A stretch of 64,000 bases of DNA from DASQZK01 sp963771005 (lineage in GTDB: Bacteria; Bacteroidota; Bacteroidia; Bacteroidales; GCA-2748055), in the NCBI GenBank assembly GCA_963771005.1, contig CAVYRO010000003.1, positions 806,001 through 870,000 of the forward strand, given 5' to 3'. The translations under genes and the position numbers were made by a program. The notes beneath the pieces are model-generated. The model worked only from the letters and a program-made list of their open reading frames with translations. It had not been told where the DNA came from and did not search any database. This document shows, in pieces, positions 18,708 through 27,201 of the stretch; positions within the stretch are counted from its first letter, which is position 1, and every line of letters begins with the position of its first letter.

Positions 18708-19747
18708 CAAAACAAATCAAATGGGGCGTGATCGGCTCCGGGGGGATAGCCCGAAGAAGGACCATTCCCGAAGGGATCATACCTGCGGGCAATGCCAGGC
18801 TTGTCTCCGTTTTCGACATTAACACGGAAGTCAATGAAGAAGTGGGGCAGCAGTTCAAGGTTATTGCATGCAAAAGCCTGGAAGAATTGCTGAATTCGGA
18901 CATCGATGCCGTATACATAGCCTCCCCCGCCAATGAACACCTGGGACATGTTATGGCTGCTGCAAAGTCAGGTAAACACATCCTTTGTGAAAAGCCTCTC
19001 GGAATGAGCATCCGGGAAGATGAAGAAATGATAACCGCTTGCCGGGATGCAGGAGTGGTACTGGGATCCGGATTTATGATGAGGTTTCATACGCAGCACC
19101 AGGCTGCACTGAAACTGATAAAGGATGGAAAACTGGGTAAATGCGTTTACGGCAGGGCTCAGTTGTCATGCTGGTATCCTCCGATGGAGGGGGCATGGAG
19201 GCAATCGCCGGAAACCGGCGGAGGAGGTTCCTTGATGGATATGGGGAGTCATTGTATCGATCTGCTGGAAATGTTCTTCGGGAAAATTAAGAGCGTGAAT
19301 TGTTTCATCAATAATAACGTCCACTCCTACAAGTCGGAAGACAGTGCAGTGGTTTCATTGATGTTTGAGAACGGTGCAATGGGCTCAGTCGACACCTATT
19401 TCTGCATCCCCGATAACAGCAGCAAGAATATCCTTGAGCTTTATGGTTCCCGGGGAAGTATACTTGCTAAGGGGACTATCGGCCAGGGAGCATCTGGAGA
19501 AATGACTGCTCACCTGGAAGGGGATGCAGCCGGTTATGATGCCCGTCAGGCAAGAAGTAACGGAGACGGTATGTCCATAAACCCCGAACCGTTTAATACC
19601 TACCAGGCAGAGATCGAAGAATTCAGTAGCGCACTTCTTGAAAAAAGGACACCCTTGAATAGTTTTGAAATAAGCAGGAGGAACCAGGCCGTGTTGGAAG
19701 CCTGTTACAAATCCGCAAAGACAGGAAGTGTTGTTGAAGTCTTATAA
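18698..19747 (+). CDS. Gfo/Idh/MocA-family oxidoreductase
   Basis: The 349-residue cytoplasmic protein has an N-terminal Rossmann nucleotide-binding fold starting with WGVIGSGGIARR, the conserved CEKPLG motif near residue 98 (catalytic Lys), and a C-terminal domain with GGGGSLMDMGSHCIDLLE (catalytic-site His) typical of NAD(P)-dependent sugar dehydrogenases. The start lies 10 bp inside the transporter gene, so the two are translated together; Met at 18704 is an alternative start. In this cassette it is likely to oxidise or reduce a sugar that is then deacetylated or deaminated by the following enzymes. Confidence 0.9.
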   Translation: MDMTKQIKWGVIGSGGIARRRTIPEGIIPAGNARLVSVFDINTEVNEEVGQQFKVIACKSLEELLNSDIDAVYIASPANEHLGHVMAAAKSGKHILCEKPLGMSIREDEEMITACRDAGVVLGSGFMMRFHTQHQAALKLIKDGKLGKCVYGRAQLSCWYPPMEGAWRQSPETGGGGSLMDMGSHCIDLLEMFFGKIKSVNCFINNNVHSYKSEDSAVVSLMFENGAMGSVDTYFCIPDNSSKNILELYGSRGSILAKGTIGQGASGEMTAHLEGDAAGYDARQARSNGDGMSINPEPFNTYQAEIEEFSSALLEKRTPLNSFEISRRNQAVLEACYKSAKTGSVVEVL

Positions 19748-19758
19748 GCAACTGGTTT

Positions 19759-20319
19759 ATGAAAAAAAATGCACTGGGAATTTTTGCGCACCCCGATGAT
19801 GCAGAGATCCTTTGCGCCGGGACCCTCTCCCTCCTTAAAAAGGCAGGATGGACGATACATATCGCCACGATGGCCCAGGGAGATAAAGGCACCGCCGTTC
19901 ATTCACGTGAAGATATCATCAGGATAAGGGGAGAGGAGGCCCGGGAATCAGCAGCCCTCCTGGAGGCAACCTATCACTGCCTCGGATTTGATGATGTTTA
20001 CATCTTTTATGAACGGGCAACGATCAACAGGACAACTTCCCTGCTCAGAGAGCTGCAGCCGGATCTCGTATTCACCGCCAGTCCGTCCGATTATATGCTC
20101 GATCACGAGGTCACGGGGCTTATTGTACAGACAGCCTGTTTTTCGGCAGGTATTAAGAATATGGATATCCCGGAACATCCCTATGAGCCCATACCCTGGC
20201 TTTATTACTGCGATCCGGTTGAAGGGCTCGATAAACTGGGAGAACCTGTGAGACCTTCGTTCTATGTAGATATTAGCAGCGAAATGGGAAGTAAAAGAGA
20301 GAATGCTGGCCTGCCATAA
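19759..20319 (+). CDS. PIG-L family deacetylase, N-terminal part (frameshifted)
   Basis: This 186-residue fragment has the HPDD zinc motif (AHPDDAEI, near 10), the GTA loop and a DHEVTG segment (near 115) carrying the third zinc ligand, as in LmbE/PIG-L deacetylases of N-acetylglucosamine derivatives. After about residue 177 the sequence loses family character and stops at 20319. The remaining C-terminus is found in another frame (20303-20548). A one-base indel at about 20290-20305 explains the split. The enzyme would release acetate from an N-acetylated sugar, in keeping with the deaminase-like gene downstream. Confidence 0.88.
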   Translation: MKKNALGIFAHPDDAEILCAGTLSLLKKAGWTIHIATMAQGDKGTAVHSREDIIRIRGEEARESAALLEATYHCLGFDDVYIFYERATINRTTSLLRELQPDLVFTASPSDYMLDHEVTGLIVQTACFSAGIKNMDIPEHPYEPIPWLYYCDPVEGLDKLGEPVRPSFYVDISSEMGSKRENAGLP

Positions 20320-20548
20320 AAGTCAGCAAAGCTGGCTCTTGTCGCATCAGGACAGCGAATATATCATGGCGATGAAACGGTTTTCAGCCTTGCGCGGTAA
20401 AGAGGCAGGAGTCATCTATGCGGAAGGTTTCAGGCAACATCTTGGACATGGCTACCCGCACAATAATATTTTGAAGGAGGAATTTGGCGATCTCGTGATT
20501 AGCAGACAAAACAGGGATAGGATCACAACAGTCAAGGAAATAAAATAA
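20303..20548 (+). CDS. PIG-L family deacetylase, C-terminal part
   Basis: The 81 residues (CHKSQQSWL, then EGFRQHLGHGYP) match the end of PIG-L/LmbE proteins, which finish with a conserved helix that often carries QxxW and a terminal His-containing loop. The fragment overlaps the previous frame by 17 bp and has no start of its own; the Met at 20303 is internal. Together with 19759-20319 it would make a protein of about 262 residues. Confidence 0.8.
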   Translation: MLACHKSQQSWLLSHQDSEYIMAMKRFSALRGKEAGVIYAEGFRQHLGHGYPHNNILKEEFGDLVISRQNRDRITTVKEIK

Positions 20549-20623
20549 GCTATTTAACCGGAAACGATCAATCAGAGATAAATCAATACATATAAAATTT
20601 AAACTTAAAAATAACCTGAGACT

Positions 20624-21556
20624 ATGGCCCGGAAATTAAGTATGCTGGCCCCCGAATGGTGGGATTATACCACACTCGATGATCATCTTCTCCGTGATGT
20701 GGCTAAACTTACCGCAGAAGACCTGTCCGCTCTTTCGAGAGACGGCTTCAGGGTGAAATTTTACGATACGCTCGAAGATTTTTATCTGGCGGAAGCTCTT
20801 GAATACATTACCTCCTGGAAAGAGGCAACTGCCGGTCAGCCGGTGGGGATCTGCGGACCGATTGGGCCGACAGAGCAGCTTCCTCTCGTCGCCCGTCTCG
20901 TCAATGAACTGCAACTCGATCTTCATAATGCTCATTTCTGGGGAATGGATGAATGGTACGTCAACGGCAGGGAGCTGGAGGCAAGTCATCCCTTATCATT
21001 CGAAAAGGCGGATCGCGACCTGTGTTTCAGCAGGATCGATAAAAAATTGCAAATTCCGGATGCCAACCTGCATTTTCCTAAGGCCGATACAGCCCCATAC
21101 ATCAAAAGCTGGGAAAGCGGTATCCGCTGTGCCGTTATGCAGGGCGGGCAGGGCGATACAAAACACTGGGCATTCAATGACCCGGTAAAGCGGGAGGGAA
21201 AGTACAGTAATGAACCCCCTTCGCCGGAAGAGTTCAGAAAACTGACAGCCCGGGTCGTCGACCTGCATCCCGTTACCTGTATGCAGAATGCCCGGACAAG
21301 CGCCGGAGGTGTGGTGACAGGAATCCCCAGACAAGCCTTGACTGTGGGTCCTGTCCAGACATGGATGGCTGAAAAAGTCTCAATATGGCAGGCGGGGGTG
21401 CATGATAATCCCTTTGGTCAGCGTCTTACTGCTTTTATGATAGGCAAAAAAATCATGGACAGTTCCGTCCCGATGTCAATGCTGGCCGCACACCCCAACG
21501 TGCAGTTCAACTATTACCGTGGGGGTATCGGCGTATGTGAAACGGAAATGCATTGA
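20624..21556 (+). CDS. Glucosamine-6-phosphate deaminase-like protein
   Basis: The 310-residue protein is longer than classical NagB (about 240-270) because of an N-terminal extension. NagB landmarks are present: the phosphate loop GICGPIGPTE near 87, GMDEWY near 108 (catalytic Asp equivalent), AFNDP near 186 and ALTVG near 240. The active-site loop reads GGQGDTKHWAFNDP where canonical enzymes have GxGxDGHIAFNEP, so one residue is added and the Gly is replaced by Thr-Lys. It therefore belongs to a divergent branch. With a deacetylase and a sugar kinase around it, deamination or isomerisation of an amino sugar is likely; the true substrate may not be GlcN-6-P. Confidence 0.82.
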   Translation: MARKLSMLAPEWWDYTTLDDHLLRDVAKLTAEDLSALSRDGFRVKFYDTLEDFYLAEALEYITSWKEATAGQPVGICGPIGPTEQLPLVARLVNELQLDLHNAHFWGMDEWYVNGRELEASHPLSFEKADRDLCFSRIDKKLQIPDANLHFPKADTAPYIKSWESGIRCAVMQGGQGDTKHWAFNDPVKREGKYSNEPPSPEEFRKLTARVVDLHPVTCMQNARTSAGGVVTGIPRQALTVGPVQTWMAEKVSIWQAGVHDNPFGQRLTAFMIGKKIMDSSVPMSMLAAHPNVQFNYYRGGIGVCETEMH

Positions 21557-21585
21557 AGGGGAACATATTATACTTTTCTTGCTGA

Positions 21586-22263
21586 ATGATCATGTTGAAA
21601 AAAAATTTATATGAGGCCCGGATGCTGAACCGGCCTTCGTTGCCCAACGGAGACTGGAACAGATCTAAGTGGACGGATATTGAGCCGGTGAAACTTGAAA
21701 ATTTTATGGGCCCGAGGCCCGGGTTTTTTCCGGAGGCAATGGCTAAATTGCTGTATGACAAGAACAACCTCAATGTCATTTTCCGTGTCAGCGACCGCTA
21801 TGTCCGCTGCATTACAACTTCCGTGAACGGACCGGTATGGGAAGATGCCTGTGTTGAATTCTTCTTCGCACCGGATCATCGTTATCCGGAAAGGTATTTT
21901 AACCTGGAAGTCAACTGCGGGGGCACACCGCTTATGCATTACAATACTGTTGCAGGTAAAGAGATAACCATACTGGATGAAACCGATATCCGCCGGGTAC
22001 AGATTGCTCATTCGCTTCCCTCCCTCATTGATCCCGAGGTCAGGGAGGATGTGATCTGGACCGTCGAATACCGGATTCCTTTTGAAGTTCTTGAAAAATA
22101 TGCCAATATAGACCGTCCCGGACCCGGTGTGATCTGGAAGGCTAATTTTTACAAGATCGCTGAGAATTCCTCAAACCCGCATTACATTACCTGGGCAGAG
22201 GTGAACAACCATGTGCCGGATTTTCATCTTCCGGAATTTTTTGGCGATCTGCGTTTTATTTAA
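21586..22263 (+). CDS. CBM9-like carbohydrate-binding protein, no signal peptide
   Basis: The 225-residue beta-rich protein resembles the family 9 carbohydrate-binding module-like proteins of Bacteroidota. It has W-x-K/R-W near the start, VRCITTSVNGPVWEDACVEFFF in the middle and a conserved end ITWAEVNNHVPDFHLPEFFG. It has no signal peptide, which points to the cytoplasm. Met at 21592 (MLKKNL) is an alternative start. It sits 29 bp after the deaminase-like gene and just before the kinase. Its function is not known; a role in binding an intermediate or as a structural partner is possible. Confidence 0.8.
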   Translation: MIMLKKNLYEARMLNRPSLPNGDWNRSKWTDIEPVKLENFMGPRPGFFPEAMAKLLYDKNNLNVIFRVSDRYVRCITTSVNGPVWEDACVEFFFAPDHRYPERYFNLEVNCGGTPLMHYNTVAGKEITILDETDIRRVQIAHSLPSLIDPEVREDVIWTVEYRIPFEVLEKYANIDRPGPGVIWKANFYKIAENSSNPHYITWAEVNNHVPDFHLPEFFGDLRFI

Positions 22264-22353
22264 GAATTTACTGAATAATCGATTTATTGAAATGTTGATT
22301 TGGTAGCTGAGCCGTACCTTTTTACCCACGTCACCAATCACCTGATAAGCCCT

Positions 22354-23559
22354 ATGCAAAAACAAAAGATCATAATCTCGGGAACCGGATGCGCACTGGC
22401 GGATTATATTTACACTGACATTCGGTTCAATCACCCGGCTTTCCAAAAATACCATTCGGTAACTGATGGAGACGGGGGCCTGTTTCCGGGTAAGCTGGTA
22501 TTTACGGAAGAAATTGAAAAATTTTCCTCCGTGCCCTACGCGAAAATAATCAGGGATCTGAACAGTAGCCGTGACCCCGGCGCATTCAACATCGGCGGAC
22601 CGGGGCTGGTATCCCTGATCAACACTTCACAACTGCTCAACGGTGATGATTTCGATGTAAGGTTTCACGGCGGGATGGGCAGAGACAAAACTGCGGACAG
22701 GATTTTGCAGAATCTTAAGAAAATACCCCTCGATATTTCGAATTATAAAAAGATCAGCAGCAAACCCACACCTTTTACCCATGTACTCTCAGATAGAACA
22801 TTCAATAAAGGGAAGGGTGAACGGACCTTTATCAATAATATCGGCGCGGCTTATGATTACTCGCCTGAACTCCTGGGAGCCGATTTCTTTAATTCCGACA
22901 TCGTTTGCTTCGGTGGGACGGCCCTTGTACCATTGATCCATGATAATCTTTCCTCTCTCCTCAGGGAAGCAAAAAGTAACGGGTGTATTACGGTGGTCAA
23001 CACGGTATTCGACTTCCGCAGCGAAAAGAACAACCCGGGCAGGCCCTGGCCCCTTTGCGAAGATCTGGAAAGTTTCCGGCTTATCGATCTCCTGATCATG
23101 GATGCGGAGGAGGCCATGCGGATCAGCGGAAGCTGGTCGCTCATCAGGGCAGCCTTGTTCTTTGTGGAGATGGATGTAGCCTCGTTCATTATTACCAACG
23201 GAGCTGACGAACTCCTGGCATTTTCCAACGGAAGGATATTCGAGAGAAAAGAATTGAGCAACCTCCCGGTTTCGTTAAAGGTGACGGAAGATCTTCAGAA
23301 ACATTCCCATCCCAAGGCAGATACTACAGGATGTGGCGATAATTTTGCAGGCGGGGCCATCGCTTCCCTGGCTGCCCAATTAAAAAATTCCTCACCCGGG
23401 TCACTCGATTTCGATGAGGTCATAGCCTGGGCTGTCGCATCCGGGGGTTTTGCCTGTTTTTACCCGGGTGGAACCTACTATGAGAAAAATCCGGGTGAAA
23501 AATTAAAGATGATCGAAGAATATCAGGCAGATTATCAAAAACAAATCTGGTTTCCATGA
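22354..23559 (+). CDS. PfkB-family carbohydrate kinase
   Basis: The protein begins properly at Met 22354 (MQKQKIIISGTGCALADY); the frame extends upstream without family character. The 401 residues include the ribokinase-type N-terminal glycine motif (FNIGGPGLV), a middle domain, and the C-terminal ATP-site signature DTTGCGDNFAGG near residue 325 with the catalytic base Asp. It would phosphorylate a free sugar or amino sugar in the cytoplasm, although the usual order of such pathways puts phosphorylation before deamination. It is the last gene of the sugar cassette. Confidence 0.9.
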   Translation: MQKQKIIISGTGCALADYIYTDIRFNHPAFQKYHSVTDGDGGLFPGKLVFTEEIEKFSSVPYAKIIRDLNSSRDPGAFNIGGPGLVSLINTSQLLNGDDFDVRFHGGMGRDKTADRILQNLKKIPLDISNYKKISSKPTPFTHVLSDRTFNKGKGERTFINNIGAAYDYSPELLGADFFNSDIVCFGGTALVPLIHDNLSSLLREAKSNGCITVVNTVFDFRSEKNNPGRPWPLCEDLESFRLIDLLIMDAEEAMRISGSWSLIRAALFFVEMDVASFIITNGADELLAFSNGRIFERKELSNLPVSLKVTEDLQKHSHPKADTTGCGDNFAGGAIASLAAQLKNSSPGSLDFDEVIAWAVASGGFACFYPGGTYYEKNPGEKLKMIEEYQADYQKQIWFP

Positions 23560-23600
23560 TTGTTGATGAATTTAAATTTTTCAAAAATACAGGCGAGAAT

Positions 23601-23696
23601 TTGTAATGCAATACAAAAATTCCGGGAAAAAATTGGATTGCAATACAAAAAATCTGGTTAAAAATTGTATTGTAATACAAAAAACCGGACGAAAAA
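23601..23696. promoter_or_regulatory. Array of three 32-bp repeats with TGTATTGCAATACA-like palindromes
   Basis: Three near-copies start at 23601, 23633 and 23665, exactly 32 bp apart. Each opens with a palindrome of the type TTGTAATGCAATACA, then a run of A and a ccgg-like core. Thirty-two bp is three turns of B-DNA, so the sites would lie on one face of the helix. The array is about 220 bp before the GH28 start. A second array with the same geometry is at 35660-35742 before a phosphatase gene. It may be a regulator binding array, but no experimental support is available. Confidence 0.6.
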
Positions 23697-23697
23697 C

Positions 23698-23804
23698 GTC
23701 TGAATCAGGATTTGCCAGGATGGAAGGATGAGCAGGATAGGATAACTTTTTTCCAGGAAGCTGCATCCTGCAAATCTTATAATCATGCCCATCCTGATTA
23801 AGAC
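23698..23804. repeat. REP-like inverted repeat
   Basis: The sequence gtctgaatcaggat at 23698-23711 is mirrored by atcctgattaagac at 23791-23804, and internal blocks (aggatggaaggatg, catcctgcaaatc) also pair in part. This style of aatcaggat/atcctgatt spacer repeat occurs widely in Bacteroidota. The remainder of the spacer up to the GH28 start shows nothing further. Confidence 0.5.
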
Positions 23805-23915
23805 ACTGATGGGCTTTCGCTTCGAAGCCGGGTGCACCTCGGGTAAACACCCCGGGCATTAAGCCGTCTGGTGCAGCAATGCCATTCATTTGAAAATCTT
23901 TTAAAAGTCTCCCAT

Positions 23916-25823
23916 ATGAGAAAAAAATTTTTATTGGCCGTCCTTGTATCTTGTTCCGCTCTGCCGGTTCAGCTTGTTTTTGCACAGTACAATGTTAAGA
24001 ATTACGGAGCAAAAGGGGACGGCATCACACTGGAGACAAGATATATCCAGGATGCAATTGACGAGGCATTTAAAAATGGAGGAGGAAGGGTGGATGTGCC
24101 TGCCGGGGAATACCTGATCGGCACGATCGTGTTGAAAGACAATATTGATCTTTGCATGGGTGCCGGCTCAGTGCTTAAGGGCAGCGGAAAGGCCGCAGAT
24201 TACCGGGAGATTAAACAAAAATTTGATTCCCGTACGCGCGATCTTTATGCAAAATACTTTATGATTTTCGCCGAGGATGCAGGTAACGTATCCATCACGG
24301 GGCAGGGAACTATTTACGGACAGGGGGAGAGGTATTTCAGGAATGAAAGGCCGCAGAATGAAAGGCCCTTTATGATCCGCTTTGTCAATTGCAGAAATGT
24401 CGCCATAACGGGGGTTTCTTTGCAGGAAGCCGCTAACTGGACACTGCATCTCCTTGCCTGCAAGGATGTGAATGTGGATGGGATTGTTATCGAAAATTCA
24501 GGGAAAGGAAACAGGGATGGTATCGATATCGATGCCTGCCAAAGGGTTACGGTGGCAAATTCAAGATTCCGGACAACAGACGATGCCATCGTTCTGAAGT
24601 CAACATGTGATACGATGTGCCAGGACATCACCATTACAAACTGTATCCTCAGATCGCATGCCTCAGCCGTGAAAACAGGAACGGAATCCAATGGTGGATT
24701 TAAAAACATCACAGTGAGCAATTGTGTAATCAAAGATATTCCTGTGCACACTGCCATCGAACTGATCACCGTAGATGGCGGGATTCTGCAGAATGTACTT
24801 CTCGACAATATTGCCATGGAAAATGTGGCCACTCCCTTGTTCATCAGGGTTGGGCTCCGCTGCCGGCCATATAAGCCGGGCCAGTATGTGAAAGAAATAG
24901 GAGAAGTGAAGGACATCCGCCTCAATAACATCTCTGTATTGGATGCAAAGCTGCCTTCAAGCATTATGGGACTGAACAACCGGGTGATCCGGAATGTGTC
25001 CGTCAGCAATTATACTGTGAGATATAGCAGGGCCGGGGAAGGGGTGCCCTATAATGAGGTGCCTTTTGAGGAATTTTCATACCCGATGGCACTGGTATTC
25101 AAAAATGTCCCTGCATATGGGCTGTACTGCCGTAATGTGGAGGGATTGCAGATCGAAAATGTGAATATGTACGCAGCCGATGGTGAGTTGAGACCCGCAC
25201 TGGGATTTGACAGGGTGAATGGACTAGAGCTTGTAAGCGTAAATGCAGAAGTGAAAAACCGGTCGATCCCGGTGGTCCACATGAGAAATGTAAGAAATGT
25301 TTACGCCCGGTTCTGCCGTTCCCTTAATGACACGGAGGCCCTTTTCGAAAAGGAGACCGGGAGCTGCAGCAACCTGAATTTTTCGGGGAATTATCTGCGG
25401 GAAGAACAGGTGGAAATCAGGGAAATCAAAGCCCTCCCCGATGACCATATCTTCAATGATTTTCATACAGAAATAAAGTACTCCGCTGACGGGATGAGAC
25501 CGGTTAAAGAACTTAGCGCTTATGATCTTTCCGCGGGGCCTCTCCGTTTCAGCCTCGATATCAACAAAAAAGGAAGTCTCCAGCTTTGTCTCCTTGTGCT
25601 GAGCGAATCACCGCAACCTGAAAAGATATTGATCAGGTATGAAGGTATTACCCAGGAATTCATGATCAATTGGGATGAATGGGGCTGGGCCCCAATAACC
25701 CTGCTAAAGGAATACACGAAGGACACAAATGTGAAATTCGAGATCCTTTCCGGCAAAGAGGGTTCACATCTCAGGCTTGCCAAAGCCTATCTTAGATACC
25801 AGGATATCGGGTTTACGGATTGA
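23916..25823 (+). CDS. GH28-family glycoside hydrolase (polygalacturonase-like)
   Basis: The start is Met 23916 (MRKKFLLAVLV), giving a signal peptide that ends FAQ. The mature part starts with YNVKNYGAKGDG, the classic GH28 opening, followed by beta-helix coils. Active-site regions visible: NRDGIDID near 215 (NTD-type motif), TTDDAIVLKS near 238 (catalytic Asp pair) and SHASAVKT near 265 where canonical enzymes have a GHG motif. A C-terminal extension of about 150 residues has no recognised domain. Family members hydrolyse galacturonan, rhamnogalacturonan or xylogalacturonan. A repeated-palindrome array lies upstream and an esterase gene follows, consistent with attack on an acetylated pectic or related glycan. 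Confidence 0.88.
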   Translation: MRKKFLLAVLVSCSALPVQLVFAQYNVKNYGAKGDGITLETRYIQDAIDEAFKNGGGRVDVPAGEYLIGTIVLKDNIDLCMGAGSVLKGSGKAADYREIKQKFDSRTRDLYAKYFMIFAEDAGNVSITGQGTIYGQGERYFRNERPQNERPFMIRFVNCRNVAITGVSLQEAANWTLHLLACKDVNVDGIVIENSGKGNRDGIDIDACQRVTVANSRFRTTDDAIVLKSTCDTMCQDITITNCILRSHASAVKTGTESNGGFKNITVSNCVIKDIPVHTAIELITVDGGILQNVLLDNIAMENVATPLFIRVGLRCRPYKPGQYVKEIGEVKDIRLNNISVLDAKLPSSIMGLNNRVIRNVSVSNYTVRYSRAGEGVPYNEVPFEEFSYPMALVFKNVPAYGLYCRNVEGLQIENVNMYAADGELRPALGFDRVNGLELVSVNAEVKNRSIPVVHMRNVRNVYARFCRSLNDTEALFEKETGSCSNLNFSGNYLREEQVEIREIKALPDDHIFNDFHTEIKYSADGMRPVKELSAYDLSAGPLRFSLDINKKGSLQLCLLVLSESPQPEKILIRYEGITQEFMINWDEWGWAPITLLKEYTKDTNVKFEILSGKEGSHLRLAKAYLRYQDIGFTD

Positions 25824-25884
25824 TAAACCGGCAGCCGCAAAGTATGCCGGCCCTTATATATCTTGCTAATAGAAATAAAATTCA

Positions 25885-27129
25885 ATGAGTATGAAAACCT
25901 TAGCTTTAATTCTTTTGCCGGTACTTTTTTTCCAGGGATGTAAAAATCCTCTGAAAAGCGAAAATGTATCCCTGCGACAGGACCAGTATTATACAATAGA
26001 ACAGGGCCGGGAAGAGCTGGCAAAGCTGGAGGGCATGTATGAAAATAAAGTACAATGGGAGGAGCGGAAGAAGATGCTCAGAGATGCCATTCTGAAAGGA
26101 ATGGATCTGTCGCCTATGCCTGAGAGAACACCGCTCAATGCAGTGATCAAATCCAAAAGAATAAAGAATGGATACACTGTCGAAAATGTATATTTCGAAA
26201 GTTTTCCAGGTTATTATGTTTGTGGAAACCTTTACCGGCCTCTGGACGGCCATAAAAAACATCCGGCCGTCGTTTGTCCTCACGGGCATTTTGAAGGGGA
26301 TACCCTGTCAGTTTTCGGACGCTTCCGTCCCGATATGCAAAACCGTTGTGCAACACTTGCGCGAATGGGAGCCGTTGTATTCAGTTATAATATGTTTGCT
26401 TACGGTGAAAATATCAAACAGCTGGATCCGTCCGCAATCATTGAACGGCCTTCGTCAAAGAATATCTGGAAATTTCATGATACTCCGGTGGCTTTAACCG
26501 TTCAGACCTGGAACAGTATCCGGACATTGGATTTCCTGCAATCCCTTCCCGATGTGAATCCGGATTCTATAGGTGTGACCGGGGCTTCAGGGGGGGGAAC
26601 CCAAACGTTTTTACTGGCGGCTGTTGACGACAGGGTGAGCGTAAGTGTGCCTGTTGTTATGGTCTCCTGCCATTTTTTCGGTGGTTGCCAGTGTGAAAGC
26701 GGCTTGCCGATCCATGAGAGTAAATCTCATTTTACCAATAACGCCGAAATTGCGGCTATGATTGCACCAAAGCCATTATTGATGATCTCCGATGGTGATG
26801 ACTGGACCAAAACCGAACCGACGCTTGAATATCCATTTATCAGGCGTACGTATTCATTTTATGAAAGAGAAGAAAATGTGGAAAGTGTGCATTTTCCTGA
26901 AGGAGTCCATGACTATTCCTATCCGAAGAGAATTCCGGTGTACAGGTTTCTGGCGAAACATTTGGGATTGGATTTGACTGCCGTCACCGATGGGGAAGGA
27001 AATATTGACGAGAGCGGAAATGAAATTGAAGATCCCGAAGTCCTGCTTTCCTTCTCCAGCATTGATCCGCTTCCGGAAAATGCGCTGTCCGGCCTGCATG
27101 AGATCAAAGAAGCTCTTCATTTAAAATGA
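25885..27129 (+). CDS. Secreted alpha/beta-hydrolase (acetyl-esterase-like) lipoprotein
   Basis: The 414-residue protein has a lipoprotein signal (LPVLFFQGCKN, Cys at about 19) and an alpha/beta-hydrolase domain. Catalytic features are the nucleophile elbow GASGGGTQ near 230, DGDDW near 305 and the histidine in VHDYSYPKR near 342. It is in the family of acetyl-xylan-esterase/prolyl-oligopeptidase-like hydrolases that accompany GHs in polysaccharide loci. It probably removes ester groups from the glycan before or after GH28 action. Its stop overlaps the first bases of a dispersed repeat. Confidence 0.85.
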   Translation: MSMKTLALILLPVLFFQGCKNPLKSENVSLRQDQYYTIEQGREELAKLEGMYENKVQWEERKKMLRDAILKGMDLSPMPERTPLNAVIKSKRIKNGYTVENVYFESFPGYYVCGNLYRPLDGHKKHPAVVCPHGHFEGDTLSVFGRFRPDMQNRCATLARMGAVVFSYNMFAYGENIKQLDPSAIIERPSSKNIWKFHDTPVALTVQTWNSIRTLDFLQSLPDVNPDSIGVTGASGGGTQTFLLAAVDDRVSVSVPVVMVSCHFFGGCQCESGLPIHESKSHFTNNAEIAAMIAPKPLLMISDGDDWTKTEPTLEYPFIRRTYSFYEREENVESVHFPEGVHDYSYPKRIPVYRFLAKHLGLDLTAVTDGEGNIDESGNEIEDPEVLLSFSSIDPLPENALSGLHEIKEALHLK

Positions 27130-27201
27130 CCCTCTTGAATGAAGTCAACGGTCCCTGAGCGGAGCCGAAGGGTCATCGGGTTTTCTGGCAAACACTAATT
27201 A
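27128..27201. repeat. Dispersed repeat, single arm fused to flanking gene ends
   Basis: The stretch tgaccctcttgaatgaag, then ggtccctgagcggagccga, then gggttttctggcaaacac and taatta matches the right arm of the palindromic element at 44245-44499. It fills the whole gap between the esterase and the convergent AraC gene: the esterase stop is inside its left edge and the AraC stop codon lies in its terminal TAATTA. Confidence 0.8.

Noticed and set aside
23601..23696. 32-bp repeat arrays (here and at 35660) as CRISPR repeats
   Set aside because: Only three copies, no spacers of independent sequence, and the repeats differ while keeping palindromes.
24650..24720. GH28 gene inactive because the GHG motif is replaced
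   Set aside because: The Asp residues that act in catalysis are present, and variants at the GHG position occur in active subfamilies; inactivity cannot be concluded.
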